64,000 nt of DNA from Cellulomonas sp. Y8 (lineage in GTDB: Bacteria > Actinomycetota > Actinomycetes > Actinomycetales > Cellulomonadaceae), in assembly GCF_008033115.1 (NCBI RefSeq), contig NZ_CP041203.1, positions 3,410,001-3,474,000 of the forward strand, read 5' to 3'. Positions 12,498 to 19,921 of this stretch are shown one piece after another. Position 1 is the first letter of the stretch; the number at the start of each line of letters is the position of its first letter. Position numbers and translations under genes: made by a program. Under the pieces are notes generated by a model. It did not search any database and had not been told where the DNA came from. It worked only from the letters and a program-made list of their open reading frames with translations.

Positions 12498-14002
12498 GCA
12501 CCCAGACCGTCGACCTGGTCGACTACGACGAGGCCGTGGCCCGGTTCGACCCGGTCATCGGCATCGAGGTGCACGTCGAGCTCGGCACCGCGACCAAGAT
12601 GTTCGACGGCGCCCCGCAGACGTTCGGCGCCGAGCCGAACACCGCGGTCACGCCGGTGTCGCTGGGCCTGCCCGGCGCGCTGCCCGCCGTCAACGGCACC
12701 GCGGTCGAGTACGCGATCCGGATCGGCCTCGCGCTGAACTGCGAGATCGCGGAGACCTGCCGGTTCGCCCGGAAGAACTACTTCTACCCGGACGTGCCGA
12801 AGAACTTCCAGACCTCGCAGTACGACGAGCCGATCGCCCACGACGGGTACCTGGACGTCGAGCTCGAGGACGGCACCGTGTTCCGCGTCGAGATCGAGCG
12901 CGCGCACATGGAGGAGGACGCCGGCAAGAACACCCACGTCGGCGGCGCCACCGGCCGCATCCAGGGCGCGGAGTACTCGCTGGTCGACTACAACCGCGCG
13001 GGCATCCCGCTGGTCGAGATCGTCACGAAGCCGATCACCGGCGCCGGCGAGCGGGCCCCCGAGGTCGCGCGGGCGTACGTGCAGACGCTGCGCGACATCT
13101 TCCGGGCGCTCGGCGTGTCCGAGGCGCGGATGGAGCGCGGAAACGTCCGCGCCGACGTCAACGTCTCGCTCCGCCCGACGCCGACCGCGCCGCTGGGCAC
13201 CCGCACCGAGACGAAGAACGTGAACTCGTTCCGCTCGGTCGAGCGCTCCGTCCGGTACGAGATCAGCCGCCAGGCCGCGATCCTCGACGCCCAGGGCTCG
13301 GTCACCCAGGAGACCCGCCACTGGCACGAGGACACCGGCATCACCACGGCCGGCCGCGTGAAGTCGGACGCCGAGGACTACCGGTACTTCCCGGAGCCCG
13401 ACCTGGTGCCCGTCGCCCCGTCGCGGGAGTGGGTCGAGGAGATCCGCGCCGCGCTTCCCGAGCTGCCCGCCGCCCGCCGGCGCCGGCTGCAGGGTGAGTG
13501 GGGCTACGCCGACGCCGAGATGCGCGACGTGGTCAACGCGGGTGCGGTCGAGCTGATCGAGGCGACCGTGGCCGCGGGCGCGAGCCCGGCCGCCGCGCGC
13601 AAGTGGTGGATGGGCGAGCTCGCCCGCACCGCCAAGACCCAGGAGGTCGAGCTCGCCGACCTGCCGATCACCCCGACGCAGATCGGCCAGCTGCAGCAGC
13701 TCGTCGACGCGGGGCGGATCAACGACAAGCTGGCGCGGCAGGTCCTCGAGGGCGTGCTGGCCGGCGAGGGCGACCCGGAGGCGGTCGTCGTCGCGCGCGG
13801 CCTGGAGGTCGTCTCGGACGACGGCCCCCTGCTCGAGGCGATCGACGCGGCCCTGGCCGCGCAGCCGGACATCGCGGAGAAGATCCGCGGCGGCAACCTC
13901 GGCCCGGTCGGCGCGATCATCGGCTCGGTCATGAAGGCGACCCGCGGCCAGGCGGACGCCGGCCGCGTGCGCGAGCTGGTCCTGGAGCGCGTCCAGGCCT
14001 GA
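12494..14002 (+). CDS. gatB: Asp-tRNA(Asn)/Glu-tRNA(Gln) amidotransferase subunit B
   Basis: A 502-residue subunit that binds the tRNA and activates the mischarged aminoacyl group. The conserved start region [16 protein letters not shown], the segment [13 protein letters not shown] and the helical C-terminal YqeY-like tail are all present. The GTG at 12494 overlaps the gatA stop. A strong hairpin follows directly, so it closes the operon. Confidence 0.97.
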   Translation: MSTQTVDLVDYDEAVARFDPVIGIEVHVELGTATKMFDGAPQTFGAEPNTAVTPVSLGLPGALPAVNGTAVEYAIRIGLALNCEIAETCRFARKNYFYPDVPKNFQTSQYDEPIAHDGYLDVELEDGTVFRVEIERAHMEEDAGKNTHVGGATGRIQGAEYSLVDYNRAGIPLVEIVTKPITGAGERAPEVARAYVQTLRDIFRALGVSEARMERGNVRADVNVSLRPTPTAPLGTRTETKNVNSFRSVERSVRYEISRQAAILDAQGSVTQETRHWHEDTGITTAGRVKSDAEDYRYFPEPDLVPVAPSREWVEEIRAALPELPAARRRRLQGEWGYADAEMRDVVNAGAVELIEATVAAGASPAAARKWWMGELARTAKTQEVELADLPITPTQIGQLQQLVDAGRINDKLARQVLEGVLAGEGDPEAVVVARGLEVVSDDGPLLEAIDAALAAQPDIAEKIRGGNLGPVGAIIGSVMKATRGQADAGRVRELVLERVQA

Positions 14003-14010
14003 GCAGCACG

Positions 14011-14052
14011 ACGGCGGCGCGGCACCCGGCGGGACCGGGGCCGCGCCGCCGT
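14011..14052 (+). terminator. hairpin terminator after gatB
   Basis: A perfect 13-bp stem (14011-14023 with 14040-14052) and a 16-base loop begin nine bases after the gatB stop. There is no T-run, as is common in high-G+C actinobacteria. Confidence 0.65.
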
Positions 14053-14165
14053 GGCGCGCGGGCCGGCACGCGTTCCGGCGCCCGCCCCGGAACGCGCCCG
14101 ACCGCGCGGCGAAACACGACGGTCACCCGCAGTGCCTAGGCTCGGGTCGACGAGGAGGCAGCCCC

Positions 14166-14711
14166 ATGGAGAAGCCCACGCTCGAGGGCGAGATGATCCA
14201 CCTGCGCCCCATCCGCGCCGACGACGCGCCGGCCATGTGGGACATGGTCAACGACCCCGAGGGGATGCGGACCACCGGCACCACGACGGTGTTCACCCGC
14301 GCCCAGATCGACGCGTGGTGCGCGACGGTCTCCGGCATGGACGGGCGGATCGACCTCGCCATCACCGCGAACGGGTCCGACGAGTACCTCGGCGAGATCG
14401 TGCTGAACGACATCGACGAGGTGGTCGGCTCGGCGAACATGCGCCTGGTCATGCGGCCGGCGTACCGCGGCCGCGGCTACGGCACCGAGGCGATCGAGCT
14501 CGTGCTCGGCCTGGCCTTCGACGGGATCGGCCTGCACCGGGTCGGGCTGGACGTGCTGAGCATCAACGCCCGCGCGCGGTCGCTCTACGAGAACATCGGC
14601 TTCCGGGTCGAGGGGCGCCGCCGGGACGCGTACCGGGACGGCGACGGCTGGTGCGACGGCATCGACATGGGGATGCTCGAGGACGAGTACCGGGCGCTGC
14701 GCGCGGCCTGA
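14166..14711 (+). CDS. GNAT-family N-acetyltransferase (RimJ/RimL type)
   Basis: A 181-residue single-domain acetyltransferase. The start IHLRPIRADDAPAMW and the acetyl-CoA loop MRPAYRGRGYGTEAI (about residue 100) followed by LDVLSINARARSLYENIGF are typical of the RimJ/RimL/SpeG-like branch. The acceptor could be a protein N-terminus, a polyamine or a small amine; the sequence does not decide. It stands alone between two strong hairpins and converges on the DoxX gene. Confidence 0.85.
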   Translation: MEKPTLEGEMIHLRPIRADDAPAMWDMVNDPEGMRTTGTTTVFTRAQIDAWCATVSGMDGRIDLAITANGSDEYLGEIVLNDIDEVVGSANMRLVMRPAYRGRGYGTEAIELVLGLAFDGIGLHRVGLDVLSINARARSLYENIGFRVEGRRRDAYRDGDGWCDGIDMGMLEDEYRALRAA

Positions 14712-14743
14712 CCGACGTGGTCCGCGCCGCCCGGGCGCACGGA

Positions 14744-14783
14744 CGAGGCGCCGGTCCCCGGGAGGGTGGGGACCGGCGCCTCG
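14744..14783. terminator. bidirectional terminator between GNAT and DoxX genes
   Basis: A perfect 16-bp stem (14744-14759 with 14768-14783) and 8-base loop lie between two converging genes. A related hairpin with the same outer sequence occurs at 15629-15664 behind the second DoxX gene. Confidence 0.75.
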
Positions 14784-14825
14784 CGCCTGCGGTGAGCGAC
14801 CGGGCCGCTCAGGGGTGCTGGTCGA

Positions 14826-15389
14826 TCAGATGAGCCAGCGGTTCTTCTGCACGACCGGCAGGCTCTTCCACCAGCGGCCGAGGCCCCAGGTGTCGCCGCC
14901 GGCGGTGAGGGCCACCAGGACCAGCACCAGCGCGTAGATGATGTGGTAGTCCATGACCGGGTTGGTCGAGCCCGAGATGAGCGGCCACTCGGCGAGCCAC
15001 ATCATCGCCATGATCAGCGAGCCGGCGCCGGCCGCGACCCGGGTGCCGATGCCGAGCATGACCGCCAGGCCGACGCCCAGCATGCCGAGCATGAACAGGA
15101 CGTCCGAGACCGGGCTGGCGATGCCGTTGAAGAAGCCGGTCAGCGGGCCCTGGGCCGCGAACTGCAGGAAGCCCTGGCTCGGCGCGCCGCCGTTGATCCA
15201 GGCCGCGTCCGAGGCCGTCGAGTAGCCGAACCCGAACGTCTTGTCGAGGAACGCCCAGAGGAAGATGAACCCCGTCGACAGGCGGAGAGCGGCGAGCACG
15301 CGGCGGGCGGCCACCGAGGTGACGACGTCCTCCTGGGTCCGCGAGGTCGCGGGGGCCGCCTCGGTGCGGGGGGTGGTGATCGTGGTCAT
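14826..15389 (-). CDS. DoxX/DoxD-family membrane protein, copy 1
   Basis: A 187-residue protein with about four membrane helices. It shares long blocks with the next gene: RLSTGFIFLWAFLDKTFG, MLGMLGVGLAVMLGIG and YHIIYAL. The DoxX/DoxD family includes the large subunit of archaeal thiosulfate:quinone oxidoreductase and mycobacterial DoxX in thiol-stress complexes. Without a partner subunit nearby, the substrate is open. The ATG at 15389 has a GAAGG ribosome-binding site. It is the downstream copy of a tandem duplication that includes promoter and terminator. Confidence 0.85.
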   Translation of the reverse strand: MTTITTPRTEAAPATSRTQEDVVTSVAARRVLAALRLSTGFIFLWAFLDKTFGFGYSTASDAAWINGGAPSQGFLQFAAQGPLTGFFNGIASPVSDVLFMLGMLGVGLAVMLGIGTRVAAGAGSLIMAMMWLAEWPLISGSTNPVMDYHIIYALVLVLVALTAGGDTWGLGRWWKSLPVVQKNRWLI

Positions 15390-15420
15390 GATCCGTGCCT
15401 TCGTTGTTGTGGGGTTCACC

Positions 15421-15443
15421 TTGTGATGACTTTCCCAATGTCC
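15421..15443 (-). promoter_or_regulatory. conserved motif upstream of DoxX copy 1
   Basis: Plus strand reads TTGTGATGACTTTCCCAATG, 31 bases before the start codon. The second DoxX gene has TTGTGACGACGCGCTCAATG at the same place. TTGTGA-N6-TCCCAA is one mismatch from the TTGTGA-N6-TCACAA pattern bound by Rex- or CRP-type regulators. The site is real as a conserved block; the binding protein is a guess. Confidence 0.4.
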
Positions 15444-15537
15444 TCCCGTCGAAGGCCCTGCACCCCGGACGGAAGTCCCAAACTCCCTGCGTGCGGCTGC
15501 TGGAAAGCGCTCCGCGTCACCCGGATGCCGGTCACCC

Positions 15538-15586
15538 GGGACCTCCGTCCCGGGGTTGGGAGGGCCTGGTCCGGGACCTCGGTCCC
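15538..15586. repeat. two copies of the GGGACCTCSGTCCC palindrome
   Basis: GGGACCTCCGTCCC at 15538-15551 and GGGACCTCGGTCCC at 15573-15586 lie in the 320-base stretch between the two DoxX genes. A third copy is at 16413-16426 upstream of the other DoxX gene. I see no coding sequence in 15390-15710 beyond these elements, the upstream motif and a terminator. Confidence 0.6.
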
Positions 15587-15628
15587 AGCCCAAGGCCCCG
15601 GAGGCGCCGGGGTGCTCCCGCGCACGGA

Positions 15629-15664
15629 CGAGGCGCCCGCCCCGGGAACGGGACGGGCGCCTCG
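15629..15664 (-). terminator. terminator of DoxX copy 2
   Basis: A 15-bp stem with one mismatch (15629-15643 with 15650-15664) and a 6-base loop. Its flank GCGCACGGACGAGGCGCC is identical to the flank of the hairpin at 14744, evidence that the terminator was duplicated with the gene. Confidence 0.7.
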
Positions 15665-15710
15665 CGCGTGCTGCCGGCCGCGGCGGTCTCCGTCCGCCGC
15701 GGCCGCGTCC

Positions 15711-16277
15711 TCAGCGCAGCCAGCGCTGCGACCGCACCACCGGGAGCTCGCGCCACACGCGGCCGAGCCCCCAGGTGTCACCGGCCAGGCAGGCCGCGCA
15801 GGCGATCAGGGCCAGGGCGTAGATGATGTGGTAGTCCACCAGCGGGTTCGTCGACCCGGCGGTGAGCGGCCACTCCGCGGCCCACATCAGGACCATGATC
15901 AGCGAGCCCGCCCAGGCGGAGACCCGCAGGCCGATGCCCAGCATCACCGCGAGGCCGACACCGAGCATGCCGAGCATGAACAGCACGTCGGTGGCAGGGC
16001 TGGCGATCGACCGGAACAGGTCCTTGAACGGGCCGACCACGGCCTCGCTGGTGAGGAAGCCCTGGCTCGGCGTGCCGCCGTTGATCCAGGCGCGCTCGGA
16101 CGGGGTCGAGTAGCCGAGGCCGAACGTCTTGTCGACGAAGGCCCACAGGAAGATGAACCCGGTGGCGAGCCGGGTCGCGGCGAGCGCGCGGCGCGCGTTC
16201 AGGGAGGTGACGACGTCCTCCTGGGCCGGCAGCGGGGCCGGTGCGGTGGACGGGCGCGAGACGGTGGGTGCGGACAT
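15711..16277 (-). CDS. DoxX/DoxD-family membrane protein, copy 2
   Basis: A 188-residue, four-helix membrane protein highly similar to the adjacent copy, including ATRLATGFIFLWAFVDKTFG, the shared MLGMLGVGLAVMLGIG block and a C-terminal DTWGLGRVWRELPVV. It differs mainly in the first 20 residues and in the loop after GFLTSE. The same family remarks apply. It has its own promoter region and terminator, so the two copies can be expressed separately. Confidence 0.85.
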   Translation of the reverse strand: MSAPTVSRPSTAPAPLPAQEDVVTSLNARRALAATRLATGFIFLWAFVDKTFGLGYSTPSERAWINGGTPSQGFLTSEAVVGPFKDLFRSIASPATDVLFMLGMLGVGLAVMLGIGLRVSAWAGSLIMVLMWAAEWPLTAGSTNPLVDYHIIYALALIACAACLAGDTWGLGRVWRELPVVRSQRWLR

Positions 16278-16306
16278 GGCGGCTGCCTCCGGTCGGGATC
16301 ACGGCT

Positions 16307-16330
16307 TTGTGACGACGCGCTCAATGTCCC
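16307..16330 (-). promoter_or_regulatory. conserved motif upstream of DoxX copy 2
   Basis: TTGTGACGACGCGCTCAATG lies 29 bases before the start codon, matching the block upstream of the first DoxX gene. On the coding strand both read GGACATTG, then a variable spacer, then GTC and TCACAA. Confidence 0.4.
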
Positions 16331-16412
16331 GCTATGTCCGCTCGGAGGGAGGGGTCGAAGGTCCCGACTTCGCCGACTGCGTGCGCGCTCGGGCCTCGCA
16401 GGCCCACGCCCT

Positions 16413-16426
16413 GGGACCTCGGTCCC
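16413..16426. repeat. GGGACCTCGGTCCC palindrome, third copy
   Basis: Same 14-base palindrome as at 15538 and 15573, at a matching distance (about 106 versus 117 bases) upstream of the DoxX gene. Confidence 0.55.
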
Positions 16427-16444
16427 GGGGCGGCGCCGGCCGGT

Positions 16445-16545
16445 GCCGAGATCGGTGGTTCGGGCCGAGATCGGTGGTTGCAAGCACCGATCTCGCGCGG
16501 AAGCACCGACTTCGCGCGGGAGCGCCGATCTGGGAGCGCTGGGCC
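16445..16545. repeat. cluster of direct and inverted GAGATCGGTG repeats
   Basis: CGAGATCGGTG occurs at 16447-16457 and 16466-16476. Its exact inverse CACCGATCTCG lies at 16485-16495, giving an 11-bp hairpin with an 8-base loop. A 19-base unit (AAGCACCGAYYTCGCGCGG) follows in two tandem copies from 16482, with a partial third. The cluster sits between the photolyase 3' end and the DoxX copy 2 upstream region. It may terminate photolyase transcription or be a dispersed genomic repeat. Confidence 0.6.
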
Positions 16546-16553
16546 GCCCGGGC

Positions 16554-17915
16554 TCAGCGCATCGACTGGTAGGCGCCGAGCGAGACCGCGCGCTCGTGGG
16601 CGTGGTCGACGATGCGCTCGGGGTAGTCCGGCGCGGCGGAGCGGGGGAGCTTCCACGGCTCGTGCACCGCCTTGCCGGGGATGTCGCGCAGCTCGGGCAC
16701 CCAGCGCCGGACGTAGTGCCCGTGCGGGTCGAACTTCACGCCCTGGGTCACCGGGTTGAACACCCGGAAGTACGGTGCCGCGTCCCGGCCCGTCCCGGCG
16801 ACCCACTGCCAGTTCATCTGGTTCTGCGGGATGTCGCCGTCCACCAGCCACGCCATGAAGTGGTCGGCCCCGCGCTGCCAGCGCACGTGCAGGTCCTTGA
16901 CCAGGAACGAGGCCACGGCCATCCGCACCCGGTTGTGCATCCAGCCCTCGCCGCGCAGCTGCCGCATCCCGGCGTCGACGAGCGGGTAGCCGGTGCGGCC
17001 CTCGGCCCAGGCGGCGAGGGCGTCCACCTCCGCGCGGCCGTCCAGCCAGGCGTTCTCCGGGATGACCGGGGTCAGCGACTCGTGCGCGGCGCGGGGGTTG
17101 TGGAACAGCACGTCGGCGTGGAAGTCGCGCCACGCGATCTGGCCGCGGAACGTGTCGGCGCCCTCGCCCCGGCGCTGCGCGAGGTCCGCGAGGATCGTGC
17201 GGGGGTGGATCTCGCCCCACTTGAGCGGGACGGACAGGCGCGAGGTGCTGTCGAGGTCGGGTCGGTCGCGCTCCGCCTTGTAGTGCGACAGCGGGCCGTC
17301 GAGCATCTCCGCCCACCGGGCGAGCGCCGCCGCCTCGCCGGCCTCCGGCAGCGCGAGGCCGTCGGGCACCGGCGCGTCCGGCACCGCGTCGGACCGGCCG
17401 CCGTCCAGGAACGTCACCGCGCGGGCCGTCGTGGTGGCGTCCGGCGCGGGGGAGTGCCAGCCGTGCTCGGCCCAGGCGCGCCGGAACGGGGTGAACACCT
17501 TGTACGGCGTGCCGGAGCCGTTGCGGACCCGACCCGGCGTGACCGCGTACGGCGACCCGGTCCGGACCAGCGCGCGGCCGTCCTCCTCGAGCGTCCACTC
17601 GACGTGGTCGTCCCGCCGCCGGCCGAACGGCTCGGTCGACGCCGCCACGTGCACCGCCTCGGCGCCGACCTCGCGGGCCACCGCCGGGACCACCTCGCGC
17701 GGGTCGCCGTGCCGGACCAGCAGCCGGCCGCCGGTCTGCTCGTCGAGCGCGGCGAGGCTCCGGGCCAGGTAGGCGCGGCGGGGAGCGCCCGACGACGCCC
17801 ACAGGCGCGGGTCGAGCACGTACAGCGCGAGCACGTCGCCCTGCGCGGCCGCCGCGTGCAGCGCGGGGTTGTCGCCGAGCCGCAGGTCGCGGCGGAACCA
17901 GTGGAGGGCGGTCAC
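16554..17915 (-). CDS. phrB: deoxyribodipyrimidine photolyase
   Basis: A 453-residue FAD enzyme that uses blue light to split cyclobutane pyrimidine dimers. The N-terminal alpha/beta domain opens with LHWFRRDLRLGDNPAL. The FAD-binding helical domain has VFTPFRRAW, GEGWMHNRVRM and the signature NWQWVAGTGRDAAPYFR with FNPVTQGVKFDP. All match class I CPD photolyases. It starts at GTG and is transcribed alone. A cryptochrome is less likely given the full conserved DNA-side motif and lack of a C-terminal extension. Confidence 0.95.
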   Translation of the reverse strand: MTALHWFRRDLRLGDNPALHAAAAQGDVLALYVLDPRLWASSGAPRRAYLARSLAALDEQTGGRLLVRHGDPREVVPAVAREVGAEAVHVAASTEPFGRRRDDHVEWTLEEDGRALVRTGSPYAVTPGRVRNGSGTPYKVFTPFRRAWAEHGWHSPAPDATTTARAVTFLDGGRSDAVPDAPVPDGLALPEAGEAAALARWAEMLDGPLSHYKAERDRPDLDSTSRLSVPLKWGEIHPRTILADLAQRRGEGADTFRGQIAWRDFHADVLFHNPRAAHESLTPVIPENAWLDGRAEVDALAAWAEGRTGYPLVDAGMRQLRGEGWMHNRVRMAVASFLVKDLHVRWQRGADHFMAWLVDGDIPQNQMNWQWVAGTGRDAAPYFRVFNPVTQGVKFDPHGHYVRRWVPELRDIPGKAVHEPWKLPRSAAPDYPERIVDHAHERAVSLGAYQSMR

Positions 17916-17961
17916 CCGGCGACGGTAGCCAGCGGCGTCGGCGGTCGCGACCCGGACCTGC

Positions 17962-18006
17962 GTCGAGGCACCACCGGCCCGGGCGATGAGCCGATGGTGC
18001 CTCGAC
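17962..18006. repeat. long intergenic inverted repeat
   Basis: GTCGAGGCACCACCGG (17962-17977) pairs with 17991-18006 with one mismatch over 16 bp, 13-base loop. It lies in the 258-base gap between the divergent-upstream side of photolyase and the 3' end of the MerR gene, so it may terminate the MerR transcript. I see no gene in the gap. Confidence 0.6.
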
Positions 18007-18174
18007 TGGGGGTACCTGCTGACGGGTCGTCGTCATCAGGTGACCGGAGCGGACCGCGGGCGGGAAGCCCGGTGGTCGCCCCGGGGGAGAGACGACCGGT
18101 GGTCCGTGCGCACCAGCCTGCCCCCGCGGCCCGGCCCGCGGATGGGCCGTTGGTCCCGACCTTCGCGAGCCCGA

Positions 18175-18978
18175 TCAGCCGCCCGCGACGGCGTCGGCGT
18201 GCGCGTCGACGGCGTCCCGCAGGTAGACCGCAAGCCCGGGCGCGACCGCGTCGTACGTGGCCGCGAACCGCGGGTCGTCGACGTACATCGCCGCCAGGTT
18301 CCGGTACGCCTCGGCGTCCGGCGTCCAGAACAGCGCCACCCAGGCGTGGTGCCGGGCGACCAGGTCACGGACGGCCGGGTCGGTGACGGGCGTGCCCGCC
18401 GCCAGCAGCGCGGCCAGCCCCGTGCTCACGGCCTCGCCCTCGCGGCGGTGCGCCTCGCGCTCGTCCACGGACAGGTCCTCCCACGCGCGGGTGCTGCGGT
18501 CCACGGCCGCGTCGCCCCAGCGCTCGCGCGCCTCGGCCTCGTACCGGCGGTGGTCGAAGCCCTCGTACATCTCCTCGGCAGGCATGTCGGTGCCCCCTTC
18601 CAGGGACTCGATGGTGGCGGCGACGGTGCGGGCGAGCCGGTCGAGCCGGTCCCGCTCGGCGAGCAGCGCGGCGTGGTGCTCGCGCAGCCGGTCGGCCTGG
18701 ACGCGCGCCGGGCCCGCGCCCCGGGTGCTCCCGGCGGGCGCCGCCGCGTCGAGGATGTCCCCGATCACCGCCAGCCCGACGCCGAGCTCCCGGAGCACGA
18801 GCACCTGCTGCAGCCGCAGCAGCTCCGCGCGCCCGTACTCCCGCTGCCCGCCCGGCGCGGTGCCGGCCGGGCGCAGCAGCCCGATCGCGTCGTAGTGCCG
18901 CAGCGTCCGGGACGTCACCCCGGACAGCCGGACCACCTCGGCGGTGGTCCACCGCTCCGTGCCCGTCGTGCCGGTCAT
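18175..18978 (-). CDS. MerR-family regulator with TipAS-like ligand domain
   Basis: A 267-residue regulator. The winged HTH has WTTAEVVRLSGVTSRTLRHYD at the N-terminus and GQREYGRAELLRLQQV as its second part. A coiled dimerisation helix covers about residues 80-125. The last 140 residues (EEMYEGFDHRRYEAEARERWG onward) match the TipAS antibiotic-recognition domain of Streptomyces TipAL, which traps thiopeptides and related drugs. It may activate its own promoter in response to such compounds. No exporter is adjacent. Confidence 0.88.
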   Translation of the reverse strand: MTGTTGTERWTTAEVVRLSGVTSRTLRHYDAIGLLRPAGTAPGGQREYGRAELLRLQQVLVLRELGVGLAVIGDILDAAAPAGSTRGAGPARVQADRLREHHAALLAERDRLDRLARTVAATIESLEGGTDMPAEEMYEGFDHRRYEAEARERWGDAAVDRSTRAWEDLSVDEREAHRREGEAVSTGLAALLAAGTPVTDPAVRDLVARHHAWVALFWTPDAEAYRNLAAMYVDDPRFAATYDAVAPGLAVYLRDAVDAHADAVAGG

Positions 18979-19094
18979 CCCGTCCGCCCCGTCCTGTCGC
19001 CGACGGCGGTCGTTCCGCCGTCGCTGCTCGACGGTAGGCGTTGACGCAGCGTCAACCGCAACCCCGTGTCGGTAGGGCGTGGGAGGGTCGGGAC

Positions 19095-19778
19095 ATGGAC
19101 AGCGCAGAGCAGCGAGTCATCGGCCCCGGCGCCGCCACCGAGCGGGTCGACGCCCGGCACTGGCGGGTGCTGCTGCTGTGGCTGCAGGCCGCCTTCCGGG
19201 TCCCCGACCTCGCGACCGGCGCGGCGCTCGTCGCCCGGGTGGCCGCCGCGGCGGAGCGGGTCGGCGCCGCCCCGGACGTGACGCTGCGGCCGGGCGTGGT
19301 CCAGGTGCGCACGACCACGTGGTCGGTGCACGGGCTCACCGAGGCGGACCTGGCGCTCGCGGCCGCGGTGTCGGCAGCGGCGGACGAGCTCGGGGTCAGC
19401 GGCGACCCCGCCTCGCTCACCTCGCAGGAGATCGCGATCGACGCGCTCGACATCCCGCGCGTCGCCCCGTTCTGGCGCGCGGTGCTGGGGTACGAGCCGG
19501 AGCCCGGGACCGACCCGGACGACCCGGCGCTCGCCGACCCGGGCGCGCTCGGGCCGGGGTACTGGTTCCAGCAGATGGACGCCCCGCGCCCGCAGCGCAA
19601 CCGGATCCACGTCGACGTCACGGTGCCGCACGACCAGGCCGAGGCGCGGGTCGCGGCGGCCCTCGCGGCCGGCGGCACGCTGCTGTCCGACCGGCGAGCG
19701 CCCGCGTTCTGGGTGCTGGCCGACCCCGAGGGCAACGAGGCCTGCGTCTGCACCTGGCAGGCTCGCGGGAAGGGCTGA
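19095..19778 (+). CDS. VOC-family protein with degenerate pterin dehydratase-like domain
   Basis: A 227-residue protein. Residues about 15-105 resemble pterin-4a-carbinolamine dehydratase: VRTTTWSVHGLTEADLALA keeps the Trp and Asp of that motif. The catalytic His-His-Pro is replaced (VGAAPDV), so the domain is probably inactive. The C-terminal half is a glyoxalase-like VOC domain (IAIDALDIPRVAPFWRAVLGY, IHVDVTVPHDQAEARVAA, VLADPEGNEAC). No reaction can be assigned. It is divergent from the MerR gene, with the starts 116 bases apart. Confidence 0.75.
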   Translation: MDSAEQRVIGPGAATERVDARHWRVLLLWLQAAFRVPDLATGAALVARVAAAAERVGAAPDVTLRPGVVQVRTTTWSVHGLTEADLALAAAVSAAADELGVSGDPASLTSQEIAIDALDIPRVAPFWRAVLGYEPEPGTDPDDPALADPGALGPGYWFQQMDAPRPQRNRIHVDVTVPHDQAEARVAAALAAGGTLLSDRRAPAFWVLADPEGNEACVCTWQARGKG

Positions 19779-19921
19779 GCGGGGCGGTCCCCGAGGGACC
19801 GTCGTCTCGCCCCTCGGTCGATCACAGGACGGACGCCCGACGCACCGTGACGTGCGCGGACGTACCGTGACCGCCACGCCGCCGCCGCGGTGGCGCCCTG
19901 CTCGTCCGAAGGAGCCCCAGC

